Shown: positions 25,830 through 34,569, counted from the stretch's first letter. The stretch is DNA of 64,000 nt from Paenibacillus tyrphae (GCF_000722545.1 NZ_JNVM01000021.1:168145-232144); one strand, 5' to 3'. Numbers and translations are program-made. Notes: generated by a model not told the origin, from the letters alone.

Positions 25830-26337
25830 TGTCTTCTCCTCCTTCGTTAATCGTGCCTGTCCATACCATGCAGTGAAACTCGCCGGACCCTTCCGGCGTC
25901 GGGCGTTCATACGTATCCGTGATGACAAAGCCTGCCCGCTCGTAGGTCCGGATGGCCCGCTGATTCCACGTCAACACTTCCAGATCGATTTCGTTGCCCG
26001 GTGAGCTGCGCTTGGCCTCGCAGACGATGGCGTGAACAAACGCCGTGCCGCTACCCTTGCCGCATAAGTCCGGCTGCAGTTCGAGCCCGAGGCGCGTGAC
26101 GCCGACCATCGGGAAAAACTGCGCAAAGCCGCACAGCTCCCCGGATTCGTCGAGCACAGACCGGTACTGCGCCGCGCGGATGTGCGGGTCGCCGAATTCC
26201 TCGCCGCGCGTCACCATCCACTCCCACGGGTCCCAATGGTACAAATCGTAGGGAGGCGGATACTTCCATGTACAGATGTCGCGTCCGTGATCTTCCTGCA
26301 TCGGAACGAGACGGAAGCTTTTCGTTTCGTTTTGCAT
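25819..26337 (-). CDS. GNAT-family N-acetyltransferase
   Basis: 172 residues. The acetyl-CoA loop region is LELQPDLCGKGSGTAFVHAI (QxxGxGxxxv pattern in a weak form), followed by LEVLTWNQRAIRTYERAGF, the typical NxxAxxxYxxxGF motif. Acceptor unknown. ATG at 26337 follows AGGAGGAACG. It heads a three-gene minus-strand run with the DinB and nucleotidyltransferase genes and is divergent from the sulfurtransferase gene. Confidence 0.83.
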   Translation of the reverse strand: MQNETKSFRLVPMQEDHGRDICTWKYPPPYDLYHWDPWEWMVTRGEEFGDPHIRAAQYRSVLDESGELCGFAQFFPMVGVTRLGLELQPDLCGKGSGTAFVHAIVCEAKRSSPGNEIDLEVLTWNQRAIRTYERAGFVITDTYERPTPEGSGEFHCMVWTGTINEGGEDNGE

Positions 26338-26442
26338 CGTTCCTCCTGTTTTTTACGCCGACGATTGCGCTTCCGCCGGGCATTTTTCCGTTGTATACTG
26401 ATAACTATACCGTATTTCATCCCATCTAAGGAAGTGATTGGT

Positions 26443-27279
26443 TTGAAGCATATTATAAGCCAACCGTGGCTCTTCGAACATGGTACGGACGATCACATCG
26501 TCATCGCGGACTGCCGGTTCACGCTGGGGAAGTCGGAATCGGGGAAGCAAGGCTACGACATCGATCACATTCCCGGCGCGGTGTATTTTGACCTGGAACA
26601 AGACCTGTCGGGCCCGATCACGGAACACGGCGGTCGCCATCCGCTCCCTGACGTGCAGGAGCTTGCGGCGAAGCTGGGGCAAGCGGGCATCCATGCCGGC
26701 TCCACCGTCGTCGCTTACGACGATCAGGGCGGAGCGATGGCTTCGCGCTTGTGGTGGCTGCTCACCTATCTTGGTCATGAGAAGGTATATCTTTTGGATG
26801 GAGGCTACAGCAAGTGGAAGGAAGCGGGCTACCCTGTCACCGACGAGTCGCCGCTGCTGCGCGAGGCCGTATTTACGCCCCGCGTGCGCGAAGACTTGGC
26901 TGTCAGCGTCGAGCAGGTCAAGGAACGGCTGGGCAAGCCCGGCGTGACTTTGATCGATTCCCGCGAAGCGAAGCGCTATCTCGGCATCGAGGAGCCGATC
27001 GACAAGGTAGCCGGACATATTCCCGGCGCGAAGTCATATTTTTGGAAGGACGCCTCGGACGAGACCGGTGCTTGGAAGAGCGAAGCTGCGCTGGTCGAGC
27101 GTTTCGACGGGCTTCGTCAGGCGGAGGAGATCATCGTTTACTGCGGCTCCGGCGTTACGGCCTGCCCGAATGTGATCGCGCTGAGCGAGGCGGGGCTGAA
27201 CAATGTGAAGCTGTACCCCGGAAGCTGGAGCGATTGGATTTCGTACGAGGGGAATCCGATCGCGACGGGGGAAGAGTAA
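26443..27279 (+). CDS. Two-domain sulfurtransferase (rhodanese family)
   Basis: 278 residues with two rhodanese domains. The first, inactive-type domain has VIADCRFTLGKSESG and LLDGGYSKWKEAGYPV. The second has the catalytic Cys in IVYCGSGVTACPNVIAL near residue 228. It moves sulfur from thiosulfate or 3-mercaptopyruvate to thiol acceptors; the CGSGVT loop is typical of the mercaptopyruvate/thiosulfate group. The start is TTG at 26443, seven bases after AAGGAAGTG; a GTG nine bases upstream overlaps the ribosome site. Confidence 0.9.
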   Translation: MKHIISQPWLFEHGTDDHIVIADCRFTLGKSESGKQGYDIDHIPGAVYFDLEQDLSGPITEHGGRHPLPDVQELAAKLGQAGIHAGSTVVAYDDQGGAMASRLWWLLTYLGHEKVYLLDGGYSKWKEAGYPVTDESPLLREAVFTPRVREDLAVSVEQVKERLGKPGVTLIDSREAKRYLGIEEPIDKVAGHIPGAKSYFWKDASDETGAWKSEAALVERFDGLRQAEEIIVYCGSGVTACPNVIALSEAGLNNVKLYPGSWSDWISYEGNPIATGEE

Positions 27280-27525
27280 GAACCGAGAGGCCGCGTCGGA
27301 CGCGGGTTGGGGGGCTGTGACAGGTTGCCAATGGGCAGGCTGTTGCGGCCCTCTTTGGGCTTTTCTGTCAACAGCTTGCAAACGAGAATTCGCTGAAAGT
27401 AGTTGCAGAAGCCCCGGAACCAGCCACAGTCCGGCAGTCTGGTACTTATTGATCGTGTGCTTTGCCTCCATCCGTACCTGGAAACCATTAATTTACTCTC
27501 TGAGGGCAGCAGTCTACTGGCTGAA

Positions 27526-28004
27526 TGAGCATTGGTCCAAACAGGGGCAATCAACGGATACCCTGATCTGACTTTTAAACCGAATAACTCGATTACAAGA
27601 GCTGAGTTTGTCTCCATCCTGGTAAAGGCTCTCAAGCTGAAAGCGTCGGAAAGCCGCGCCTTCGACGATACAACCGGCCAATGGGCTAAAGATTCGATCG
27701 GGGGGGGGCCGCAGCTTTGGGAATTATCGCCGGTTTTGAAGACCATAACTTCCGTCCGAACGATCTGATCACTCGTGAGCAAATGGCGGTGATCGTAGTC
27801 CGTGCGTTGGGGCTGAATGCTTCGAGTAAATCTGTCAGCTTTTTGGACTCTTCGGCGGTTTCCAGTTGGGCAATTGAAGGTATAGCCACTGCAGCCGAAA
27901 ACGGGCTAATTAACGGTTATGAGGATGGTATAAAAAAACAATACCACTCGTGCAGAGGCTGCTGCGGTTATTCTTAAAGCGATGACCCTAAGAGACGACA
28001 TATG
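27526..28004 (+). pseudogene. S-layer homology (SLH) protein remnant, frameshifted
   Basis: Parts of three SLH repeats lie in three successive frames. GAINGYPDLTFKPNNSITRAEF starts the first. After a run of nine G at 27700-27708 the frame changes to GIIAGFEDHNFRPNDLITREQM. After AENGLINGYEDG a run of seven A at 27932-27938 changes it again to NTTRAEAAAVILKAMTL and a stop at 28002-28004. SLH domains anchor proteins to secondary cell-wall polymer. No N-terminal export signal or catalytic domain is present upstream. Both breaks are in homopolymers, so assembly error is possible for the shifts but not for the missing N-terminus. Confidence 0.8.
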
Positions 28005-28309
28005 AAAGTTCGGTAACACATCGCAACAGAGGTAATGACGGCGCTCTCTTTATTTCCAGATAAGCTCCGACTTCTGCAAGCTAAACCGTACCACAAGTAA
28101 GGGAGATAGTGTTGGGGCCGAATCCGGCGTTTTGCCCGCTGCCCATGCAATCCCAAATGGAATGACCGCCGTTCCATCCCTGCATCATTCGCAGCATGGC
28201 TAACAGCTTGTTCTGGGGAAGCGCCGCTTGTTCATGATATTACAATATAATTACGCAGCGTGAGGTTCAAGACGATCGCGGAGCGCATCGACAGCGTGCA
28301 TAGTTGATA
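28005..28309. other. Intergenic stretch with no recognised gene
   Basis: Nothing certain is seen between the SLH remnant and the redox operon promoter. On the minus strand at about 28240-28090 there is an open stretch reading LLAMLRMMQGWNGG and GSGQNAGFGPNTISLTC to a stop, which could be the end of a lost gene. It has no start signal and no family was recognised. Confidence 0.3.
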
Positions 28310-28359
28310 TTGACAATTATAATCAAATGTATATTATATATGTATGTACATACATATAT
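28310..28359 (+). promoter_or_regulatory. Promoter with overlapping 24-bp palindromic operator
   Basis: TTGACA at 28310-28315 and TATTAT at 28332-28337 are 16 bases apart. A perfect 24-base palindrome (half-site ATATATGTATGT) spans 28336-28359, overlapping the -10 and the expected transcription start. It is the likely operator of the MarR protein encoded second in the operon. Confidence 0.65.
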
Positions 28360-28377
28360 CATGAAGGGGTAGTTTTC

Positions 28378-28968
28378 ATGAAAAAACGTATTCTTGTGAT
28401 CGGTGGAACGGGAATAATCGGCTCGGCGGTTGCCGAAGTCCTCGAAGTGAAACATGAAGTCATAAGAGCGTCGAGGAAGGGAACTGTGCATGTGGACTTG
28501 GACGATGCCAATACGATCCATAAGTTGTTCGGCAGTATAGGCAAACTCGATGCGATCGTTTGCACCGCGCAAAGCGGGAAATTGACACCATGGCATTCAG
28601 ATCATTGGGAGGCTGATTTTTCCTTTGGCTTGAAGAAGTTGATCGGGCAAATCATGATGCTTAGACGCGCAATCACCAACCTGAATGATGACGGATCCGT
28701 TACACTGACAAGCGGAGCTTTCAAAACGCCTTCCCCCGGCAGTTCGGTAGGTCATCTCGTTAATGTGGGACTTGAAGGGTTTGTACGTCATGCAGCAATT
28801 GAAATGCCGAGGGGCATCCGTTTAAATATTGTTAGCCCGGGTTGGGTTAGGGAATCCTTAATCCGGTTAGGTATGGATCCAACAAAAGGGACGTTGGCAA
28901 GTGAAGTCGCTCGTTCCTATGTGGAGGCGATTGAAGGCTCTGCAAATGGACAAATCCTCATACCTTAA
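28378..28968 (+). CDS. Short-chain dehydrogenase/reductase, atypical
   Basis: 196 residues. VIGGTGIIGSAVAEVL is the dinucleotide-binding loop, followed by VDLDDANTIHKLF. Toward the end LVNVGLEGFVRHAAIEMPRG and RLNIVSPGWV match a subgroup of short SDRs in which the standard Tyr-xxx-Lys pair is altered; I see no YxxxK at the expected place (SVGHLVNVGLEGF). Substrate unknown. ATG at 28378 follows GAAGGGG. First gene of a MarR-controlled operon with a flavin-type oxidoreductase, suggesting quinone or aldehyde stress. Confidence 0.82.
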   Translation: MKKRILVIGGTGIIGSAVAEVLEVKHEVIRASRKGTVHVDLDDANTIHKLFGSIGKLDAIVCTAQSGKLTPWHSDHWEADFSFGLKKLIGQIMMLRRAITNLNDDGSVTLTSGAFKTPSPGSSVGHLVNVGLEGFVRHAAIEMPRGIRLNIVSPGWVRESLIRLGMDPTKGTLASEVARSYVEAIEGSANGQILIP

Positions 28969-28992
28969 TCACAGAAAAGGCGGGTGCTACCG

Positions 28993-29427
28993 TTGCTCGA
29001 TAACTATTTTAAAGGCTGCTTATACTTTTCTGCGAACCGCCTTAGCCGACTCATAACGAAAATGGCTGAAGAAGAGTTCTCGCCGACCGGTTTGTCCCCA
29101 ACTTATGCGTTCATTCTTATGGCTGTCTATGAAAAAGAAGGAATCTCGCAAAAAGAGCTTGCCGAAATCGTCCATCTCCACCAATCTACGATTACTCGTC
29201 TTATCGAGAAGCTAGTCGGCAAAGGCTTCTTGACGAACCAGACGAGCGGCAGAACGTCCCTGTTTTTTTCAACTGACAAAGGCAAGCAGCTGCAAGATAT
29301 AATCGAAACTTGTTGGGGAAATCTGCACAAACGCTACGCCGAGATTCTGGGACAGGAAAAAGGGGATGCATTAACTCTAGAATTGTATGAGACCAGTGAT
29401 CTTCTTGAAGACCATTTGAAATCGTGA
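28993..29427 (+). CDS. MarR-family transcriptional regulator
   Basis: 144 residues. The winged helix has the typical ISQKELAEIVHLHQSTITRLIEKL pattern, then GFLTNQTSGRTSLFFSTDKGKQL for the wing. MarR proteins are dimeric repressors released by phenolics, quinones or thiol oxidation. The TTG at 28993 is chosen because AAAGGCGG is eight bases before it; GTG at 28984 is in frame but too close. It lies between the SDR and oxidoreductase genes and probably binds the palindrome at 28336-28359. Confidence 0.85.
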   Translation: MLDNYFKGCLYFSANRLSRLITKMAEEEFSPTGLSPTYAFILMAVYEKEGISQKELAEIVHLHQSTITRLIEKLVGKGFLTNQTSGRTSLFFSTDKGKQLQDIIETCWGNLHKRYAEILGQEKGDALTLELYETSDLLEDHLKS

Positions 29428-29448
29428 AGCATACAAGGAGGTTGTTTT

Positions 29449-30036
29449 ATGAAAATTCTTGTTATAGTAGCACACCCGAATCTGGATAAATCGATAATCA
29501 ATAATCGTTGGAAAATGGAACTGGAGACGATTCAAAGCGTCACCGTACATGATCTTTATGAAAAGTATCGGAATCATCCGATTAACGTGCCGTTTGAACA
29601 GCAGCTTTTGTCCGAGCATGAACGAATCGTGTTTCAATTTCCATTTTATTGGTACAACTGTCCGCCTTTATTAAAAGTCTGGATGGAAGAAGTACTAACC
29701 TATGGATGGGCTTACGGTCCCGGAGGTAACGCATTGCTCGGAAAAGAATTCATGTTGGCCATTTCAGTTGGAGGGCCGCAGCATTCGTATCGAGCAGGAG
29801 GCTATAATCACTATACGATCAGTGAGTTGACCAGACCTTTCCAGGCGACTGCCAATGCGATAGGGATGGTATTTCTTCCGCATTTTATACAGTATGGCTC
29901 TGTCGGAGTAGATCCTGATAACGCTAATAAGAGCGTCAGAAAATATGTTGATCATCTCATGAAGGAAACTTTGAATCCGCGAAAACAACTGGCCACTCAA
30001 CTTTCACGTATGGATGATCAAGGTATCGTTCTGTAA
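29449..30036 (+). CDS. NAD(P)H oxidoreductase, flavodoxin-like fold (KefF/MdaB type)
   Basis: 195 residues. MKILVIVAHPNLDKSIINNRW is the FMN-loop start, VFQFPFYWYNCPPLLKVWMEE is the conserved central motif of this quinone reductase family, and GPGGNALLGKEFMLAISVGG follows. It probably reduces quinones by two electrons with an FMN cofactor. ATG at 29449 follows AAGGAGG, 21 bases after the MarR gene. Together the three genes form a self-regulated redox response. Confidence 0.88.
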   Translation: MKILVIVAHPNLDKSIINNRWKMELETIQSVTVHDLYEKYRNHPINVPFEQQLLSEHERIVFQFPFYWYNCPPLLKVWMEEVLTYGWAYGPGGNALLGKEFMLAISVGGPQHSYRAGGYNHYTISELTRPFQATANAIGMVFLPHFIQYGSVGVDPDNANKSVRKYVDHLMKETLNPRKQLATQLSRMDDQGIVL

Positions 30037-30118
30037 AGCCCTTCCGGAGCAATCACTATATACAAAGACTGCCGAGGCTACCGATTGAGTGCTCGTGTCC
30101 TATACACATACTCTAAAT

Positions 30119-30156
30119 CAGAAAAAAAGTCCGTCGCCCCGATGGAGACGACGGAC
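30119..30156 (-). terminator. Intrinsic terminator, minus strand
   Basis: GTCCGTCG at 30129-30136 pairs with CGACGGAC at 30149-30156, and the A-run at 30122-30128 is the U tract for transcripts reading leftward. It lies behind the beta-lactamase-like remnant. The 29449-30036 gene ends about 90 bases before it. Confidence 0.7.
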
Positions 30157-30205
30157 CGTAAAACGTATATGTGCACTACTAAGTACGTCTACGAACTATA
30201 CAACA

Positions 30206-30478
30206 TTACAATCCAAGTACCTCGCGAATCATCTCCGCAACAAGATGATCGGGTGACCTTTCACCACGTCTGCTTTTCATCCGATTACACAGTACCGCTA
30301 CAGCAAGCTCGCTCGAAGGATCAGCATATCCAATCATGCCCCCTAGGCCTGAATAGCCAAAGGCCTGCGGATTGCCCCCCGTAGCATCGCCGTCGCGGCC
30401 CAGCGTATAGCCAAGCCCCAACCGATTGGGTGCGAGCCCAACTTCATCGACACCTTCCCGGCTTATTTTCGTTATCAT
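30206..30478 (-). pseudogene. C-terminal remnant of a beta-lactamase-family serine hydrolase
   Basis: The visible 90 codons read RLGLGYTLGRDGDA, then FGYSGLGGMIGYADP and ELAVAVLCNRMKSR, the end of class C beta-lactamase-like esterases. The usual HxGxGG motif has Tyr for His. The SxxK and YxN catalytic motifs, about 250 residues upstream, are absent: the sequence before 30478 is the promoter region of the sigma factor gene. The stop and the downstream terminator are intact, so this is a 5'-truncated relic. Confidence 0.75.
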
Positions 30479-30563
30479 ACAACTTGCGAAGCTTTTGTAA
30501 CCTCGGTGCCCTCCTTCGGCACCTTATACTAGAGACGGCAATGAAAGGGGGCGAAACTCACAA

Positions 30564-32147
30564 ATGCTGCACTGGGTGGAACGGGCAAAACATGGAGACC
30601 GGGAAGCTTTTGACCTTATCGTCCGGCGTTTCGAAGCGATGGCTTATGCGGTTGCGTACGAGAGGCTGCGTGACTCCCATTTGGCGGAGGATGCCGTGCA
30701 GGAAGCGTTTGCGGAAGCTTTTATCCATTTGCGCAAGCTGAAGGAAACGGAAGCTTTTCCCGGATGGTTCAAAACGATCGTGATTCGTCAATGTCACCGT
30801 CTGGTGCGGAAGAAGCGGCATCCAACGGTGCCGTTCGATCAATTGGCACAAACGATCGGGGGACAGCCAAGCGTACCGGAGATTGTCGAAAAAAGAGAAT
30901 TGCAGCAGCAGCTACATGATTCCATAGCCGCTTTATCGTCCAGCTTGCGCGTCGCGGTCCAACTGTTTTATTTTCAGGGCTACTCTCTGCAAGAGATTTC
31001 CGCGTATTTAGGAACATCGGTTCCGGTGTTGAAAAAGCGGCTGTTCGACGCCCGTGCGAAGCTGAAAGGAACACTCCCCGTAGCCGATTTCGTCTCCGTG
31101 TTTCATCAATTGTACGAAGGAGGAAAGCGAATGCTGCACATTGTCAATGGCGATGTCGTTGCGGAAAAGCTGCGGCAGGGCGTCGTCCAAGGCGACATTC
31201 TTGTCTGGAGAGAGGTGTACCCCGAAGGACCCGTATTTACCGACCCGGCCGAGGAGGCCAACCGATCGGTTCGGGCGCGCTATTTGGAGCGGGCGCTGGG
31301 AATTCCGAGTGCGGAATTTATACATATAAGCGAAGAGCAGGAGAAGGTACGCGCAGACTTTCACAACTACGAGGAAATCGTGCTGTGGTTCGAGCATGAT
31401 TTGTTCGATCAGACGATGCTGTGCTGCTTGCTGCATTGGTTCGCGCAGCAGTCGTTAGGCGCAACGAAGCTTAGCTTGCTGTGTATCGGGGCCTTCCCGG
31501 GAATCGAGCTTTTCCGGGGATTGGGGCAGCTGTCCGTGAACCAAATGGCGACCTTGTCGGGCACCTGGCAATCGGTTGGCAGGGAACAGCTCGAACTGGG
31601 CGCCATCGTCTGGGAGGCTTACTGCGCCCCGGAACCGGGCAAGTTAGTTCGCCTGCTTGAAGCGGAGGATATCTCCGCGCTGCCCTATGTGCACGACGCC
31701 TTTCGGCTTCATTTATCGCGGTTTCCCTCCATCCGGAACGGACTTGGCATTGTAGAACAAACGACTTTGGAGATGGTCCGCGGCGGCATGACTTCTCCGT
31801 TGGACTTGTTCAGGCATATGGGACATAAGCTTCATGGGCTGGGCATGGGGGATCTTCAATACTGGTACCGCTTGGCTAAACTTGCGCAAGGTCCGCACCC
31901 GTTGCTGAAGCTCGAAGGTTTGAATGCTTTTCCCGGCTATAAGGACTCAGCGCTGTCATTTCGTCACGGTACAGTTGCATTAACGGAAGCAGGCGGAAGG
32001 GTGTTGGACGGGGAAGCGGATTGGATTGCTTTAAACGGCATCGACGAATGGTACGGCGGCGTACATCTGCAGGGACGGTCGATCCCTTGGCGCTGGAATG
32101 CGTCTCAAAATACGCTCGTTCCATGGACGGCCGCCGGCGGAAAGTAA
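30564..32147 (+). CDS. ECF sigma factor fused to a DUF1835-containing domain
   Basis: 527 residues. The first 170 are an ECF sigma-70 factor: region 2 holds FEAMAYAVAYERLRDSHLAEDAVQEAF and region 4 LRVAVQLFYFQGYSLQEISAYLG and SVPVLKKRLFDARAKL. From residue 190 a DUF1835-like part starts LHIVNGDVVAEKLRQG, with DILVWREVYPEGPVF and a long helical tail to 527. DUF1835 proteins are usually separate genes of unknown function. No anti-sigma gene is adjacent, so the extension may control the sigma activity. ATG at 30564 follows AAAGGGGGCG. Residue 190 is Met with its own strong ribosome site. Confidence 0.85.
   Translation: MLHWVERAKHGDREAFDLIVRRFEAMAYAVAYERLRDSHLAEDAVQEAFAEAFIHLRKLKETEAFPGWFKTIVIRQCHRLVRKKRHPTVPFDQLAQTIGGQPSVPEIVEKRELQQQLHDSIAALSSSLRVAVQLFYFQGYSLQEISAYLGTSVPVLKKRLFDARAKLKGTLPVADFVSVFHQLYEGGKRMLHIVNGDVVAEKLRQGVVQGDILVWREVYPEGPVFTDPAEEANRSVRARYLERALGIPSAEFIHISEEQEKVRADFHNYEEIVLWFEHDLFDQTMLCCLLHWFAQQSLGATKLSLLCIGAFPGIELFRGLGQLSVNQMATLSGTWQSVGREQLELGAIVWEAYCAPEPGKLVRLLEAEDISALPYVHDAFRLHLSRFPSIRNGLGIVEQTTLEMVRGGMTSPLDLFRHMGHKLHGLGMGDLQYWYRLAKLAQGPHPLLKLEGLNAFPGYKDSALSFRHGTVALTEAGGRVLDGEADWIALNGIDEWYGGVHLQGRSIPWRWNASQNTLVPWTAAGGK
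31117..31133 (+). promoter_or_regulatory. Internal ribosome binding site and start within the sigma/DUF1835 gene
   Basis: AAGGAGG at 31117-31123 lies seven bases before an in-frame ATG at 31131, precisely where the DUF1835 part begins. A second product of 338 residues containing only that part may be made. Confidence 0.55.
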
Positions 32148-32176
32148 GATTTACATACTCTAAATTCCCGATGTCA

Positions 32177-32205
32177 TTGACAGAATACCAAAACCATCCT
32201 ATAAT
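32177..32205 (+). promoter_or_regulatory. Consensus sigma-A promoter of the OsmC gene
   Basis: TTGACA at 32177-32182 and TATAAT at 32200-32205 with a 17-base spacer are a perfect match to the consensus. This is 74 bases before the start codon. Confidence 0.85.
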
Positions 32206-32279
32206 ACCCGAAATGCCCAGTTCATAAGGTGGTTTTGAGAAAAATCGGAATGCACTCGACAATCAAAGGAGAGTATACT

Positions 32280-32726
32280 ATGGCCGCGGTTAAAACCTTC
32301 AAAGCGACAGCACATTTGCAAGAGGGCGTGAAAGTGAAGGCTAGTTCCCGACAGTTCGAGCTGACGATCGACGAGCCGAAAAGCTTGGGCGGGACGGATA
32401 CCGGGATGAATCCGGTAGAAGTGCTGCTGGCTTCGCTAGGCGCTTGCCAATCGATCGTAGCCAGAGTCTATGCACCCAAGTTCGGGGTCAAACTCGACGA
32501 TTTCCAAGTTGACGTGGAGGGTGATCTTGATCTCGACGGATTTTTCAACCGGTCGGAGGTTCGTCCGGGCTATTCCGAAATCCGCTATACGTTTCGAATT
32601 AAAACCGATTCGCCGAAGGACAAAGTAGAGGAATTTATCCGCTTCATCGAGAGCAAATGCCCGGTAGGAGATACGATCGCCAATCCGGTCAGTCTCAAAT
32701 TAAACAGCATCGTTATCGAGAGCTAA
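32280..32726 (+). CDS. OsmC/Ohr-family protein
   Basis: 148 residues. GGTDTGMNPVEVLLASLGACQSIVA holds the first conserved Cys in its helix, and FIRFIESKCPVGDTI the second. The pair forms the peroxidatic site of this family, which reduces organic hydroperoxides. The sequence is closer to the general OsmC/YhfA branch than to Ohr. ATG at 32280 follows AAAGGAGAG. It is a single-gene unit with a perfect sigma-A promoter, so expression is probably high and constitutive. Confidence 0.9.
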   Translation: MAAVKTFKATAHLQEGVKVKASSRQFELTIDEPKSLGGTDTGMNPVEVLLASLGACQSIVARVYAPKFGVKLDDFQVDVEGDLDLDGFFNRSEVRPGYSEIRYTFRIKTDSPKDKVEEFIRFIESKCPVGDTIANPVSLKLNSIVIES

Positions 32727-32843
32727 GAGGAACAGGGACGTGGAATGTTAGAGCTGTAGCAGACTGCCGCCCGGCAGCTGCCGCAGCTCTTTTTGCGCTT
32801 TATTCCTGCATCTTTTCGGCTCCGGAGCGCTCAACCTACAAGA

Positions 32844-33728
32844 TTACGGACGACCAGCCTCCAACTGCGGATTGCCTTCCGAAGCAAACCGCAGGGTGCG
32901 GCTGATCAACACTGGAAGCACCGAGACGTGCCCTTCGCCTTCGAACTCATGGAACTTCACGCGCACTCCGCGGCTCGCGAGGGCGGACAGCCGTTCCGCA
33001 AGCTCCTTCGCATTATCGTTCATATGGCTGTGATGATCTTTCTCGCGCTCCCCCACCGCAAGCAGCACTCCGACACTGCAGGGCTCCTTCTCCAAGCGGG
33101 AGGCGAACCGACGTTCTTCTTCCAGCAGGATTCTTTTGCCCCAATGAATGGAAGGACTTCCTGCGACATAAGTCTGGAACGTCCCCGGCCTTGTAAAAAG
33201 CGCATGCAGCGCGAAGAGACCGCCAAGCGAATGGCCGAAAATCGTTTGTCTGCCACGGTCGATGCTGAACTCGCGTTCGATCTCCGGCTTCAGGTCCTCT
33301 TCGATGAAATTCAAAAAAGCATCCGCTCCGCCCAGCTCCGGCCACTCCGTTCCGCGCGGACTTTGAGGCAGCTCCGCTGCGGGTACAGGCATCGTGAAAT
33401 CGTAATAGCGGGCGTTCGAAAACGGCCCTTCCGTATCGTAGCCGATGCCGACGATCATGGCCGGAACGACTCCGGTCTTCTCGGGCCGCCTCGACTGCAA
33501 TCGTATCGCCTCGGCCATCGTACCGAATACGGAATTTGCATCAAGCAAATAGATGACCGGATATCCCATAGGAGGCGGCTCAACGTCCGGCTTGGCGACG
33601 AAAATGCGATACTCGCGATTCTCGGCCCGCGAACGCATGATCCGCTGTTCGGTCCGAGGAAGGGTCACCAAGCCTTCGGCAGCAGTTTGTCCCTCGGTCG
33701 CGGATGATTCTATTGTTTGGTCGACCAC
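32844..33728 (-). CDS. Alpha/beta hydrolase, siderophore-esterase-like (Fes/BesA/IroE family)
   Basis: 294 residues. YPVIYLLDANSVFGTMAEAI and IVGIGYDTEGPF are typical of the enterochelin esterase-like D-type family, with the nucleophile Ser in TIFGHSLGGLFALHAL near residue 169 and a C-terminal His in FEGEGHVSVLP. Members cleave triscatechol siderophores to release iron; other esters are possible. No signal peptide. GTG at 33728 follows GGAAGG. No siderophore transport genes are adjacent. Confidence 0.82.
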   Translation of the reverse strand: MVDQTIESSATEGQTAAEGLVTLPRTEQRIMRSRAENREYRIFVAKPDVEPPPMGYPVIYLLDANSVFGTMAEAIRLQSRRPEKTGVVPAMIVGIGYDTEGPFSNARYYDFTMPVPAAELPQSPRGTEWPELGGADAFLNFIEEDLKPEIEREFSIDRGRQTIFGHSLGGLFALHALFTRPGTFQTYVAGSPSIHWGKRILLEEERRFASRLEKEPCSVGVLLAVGEREKDHHSHMNDNAKELAERLSALASRGVRVKFHEFEGEGHVSVLPVLISRTLRFASEGNPQLEAGRP

Positions 33729-33924
33729 CGTGTTCCTTCCTCTCTGATTCTACATTTCTGATCCAATCAAATTTCTGCAAAAGACGATCATGTCCCAAAT
33801 TATAAAGCACGCCTCCGCTGCAGAGCCATGGACGATATCCGGAAATCCCTTAAGCCCTAATCCGAAAAAAACAGGGAACGCCGCCTGACTCTCTCGGTTG
33901 ACCGGTACCTGCGCTTATTGACCC

Positions 33925-34566
33925 CTAGGGACGCGGTCTGAACATGCAGTAGATGGTAACGTCGCCCAATTTTTTTCGCTCTACGAGCCGATATCCGAAC
34001 CGCTCATACAGGAGAACATTATCCTCGTTTTCCGTGTCTAATCCGATGCCCGCTGATGTCGGGTCCTGATCTACAAGCGCATGAATTTCGTTCAGCAGCA
34101 GCTTGCCCAGTCCTGTCCCTTGATGCTCGGGGTCCACACCCACAAATACCAAATAATGATGAGGGGCGGAAGGGCGGACGGATGTCGTGAGCCGCATATA
34201 CTCATTGATCAAAGCAAACGAACGCGGCGGAACTTGACAGAGCAGCCCGATCGCCCGACAGACAAATCGCGCTTTTGCAAGGAATCCCGCATCCCTATAG
34301 CTTGTCGGAAGCTCCACGCATGCGGCGCCCTGCAGCATGCCTTGTTCTTGAACGCCGATCAGCATTTCCTGCAGCAGCAGGCTCTTATGAAATAAAAAGC
34401 TAAAAAAATGCCTGATATGGATGGATCGCTTTGCCCCCGGAAACAGTAGGCGGAACATCGGGTCATCGGAGAAGGCTTTCGGCAAAATGTCCATAGCTTG
34501 AGCGGCATGTCCGGTTCCCAAACGGATAATATCCCGGTTGCCGGTGGATTGGTCCCGATCCGTCAT
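33925..34566 (-). CDS. GNAT-family N-acetyltransferase
   Basis: 213 residues. YLVFVGVDPEHQGTGLGKLLL is the acetyl-CoA loop (motif A, QGTGLGK), and LDTENEDNVLLYERFGYRLVER is the NxxLYxxxGF motif. Acceptor unknown. ATG at 34566 stands three bases after the stop of the membrane protein gene, sharing its mRNA, behind GGAGGG. It is the last gene of the TetR-controlled set. Confidence 0.85.
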   Translation of the reverse strand: MTDRDQSTGNRDIIRLGTGHAAQAMDILPKAFSDDPMFRLLFPGAKRSIHIRHFFSFLFHKSLLLQEMLIGVQEQGMLQGAACVELPTSYRDAGFLAKARFVCRAIGLLCQVPPRSFALINEYMRLTTSVRPSAPHHYLVFVGVDPEHQGTGLGKLLLNEIHALVDQDPTSAGIGLDTENEDNVLLYERFGYRLVERKKLGDVTIYCMFRPRP

Positions 34567-34569
34567 CTT

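Noticed and set aside
27280..27525. Possible transposase-like fragment between the sulfurtransferase gene and the SLH remnant
   Set aside because: Minus-strand frames there read through with some aromatic/basic clusters, but no transposase motif or inverted ends could be identified.
28090..28245. A short minus-strand open stretch containing GSGQNAGFGPNTISLTC
   Set aside because: It has no start codon with a ribosome site and no family resemblance; kept only as a note in the intergenic entry.
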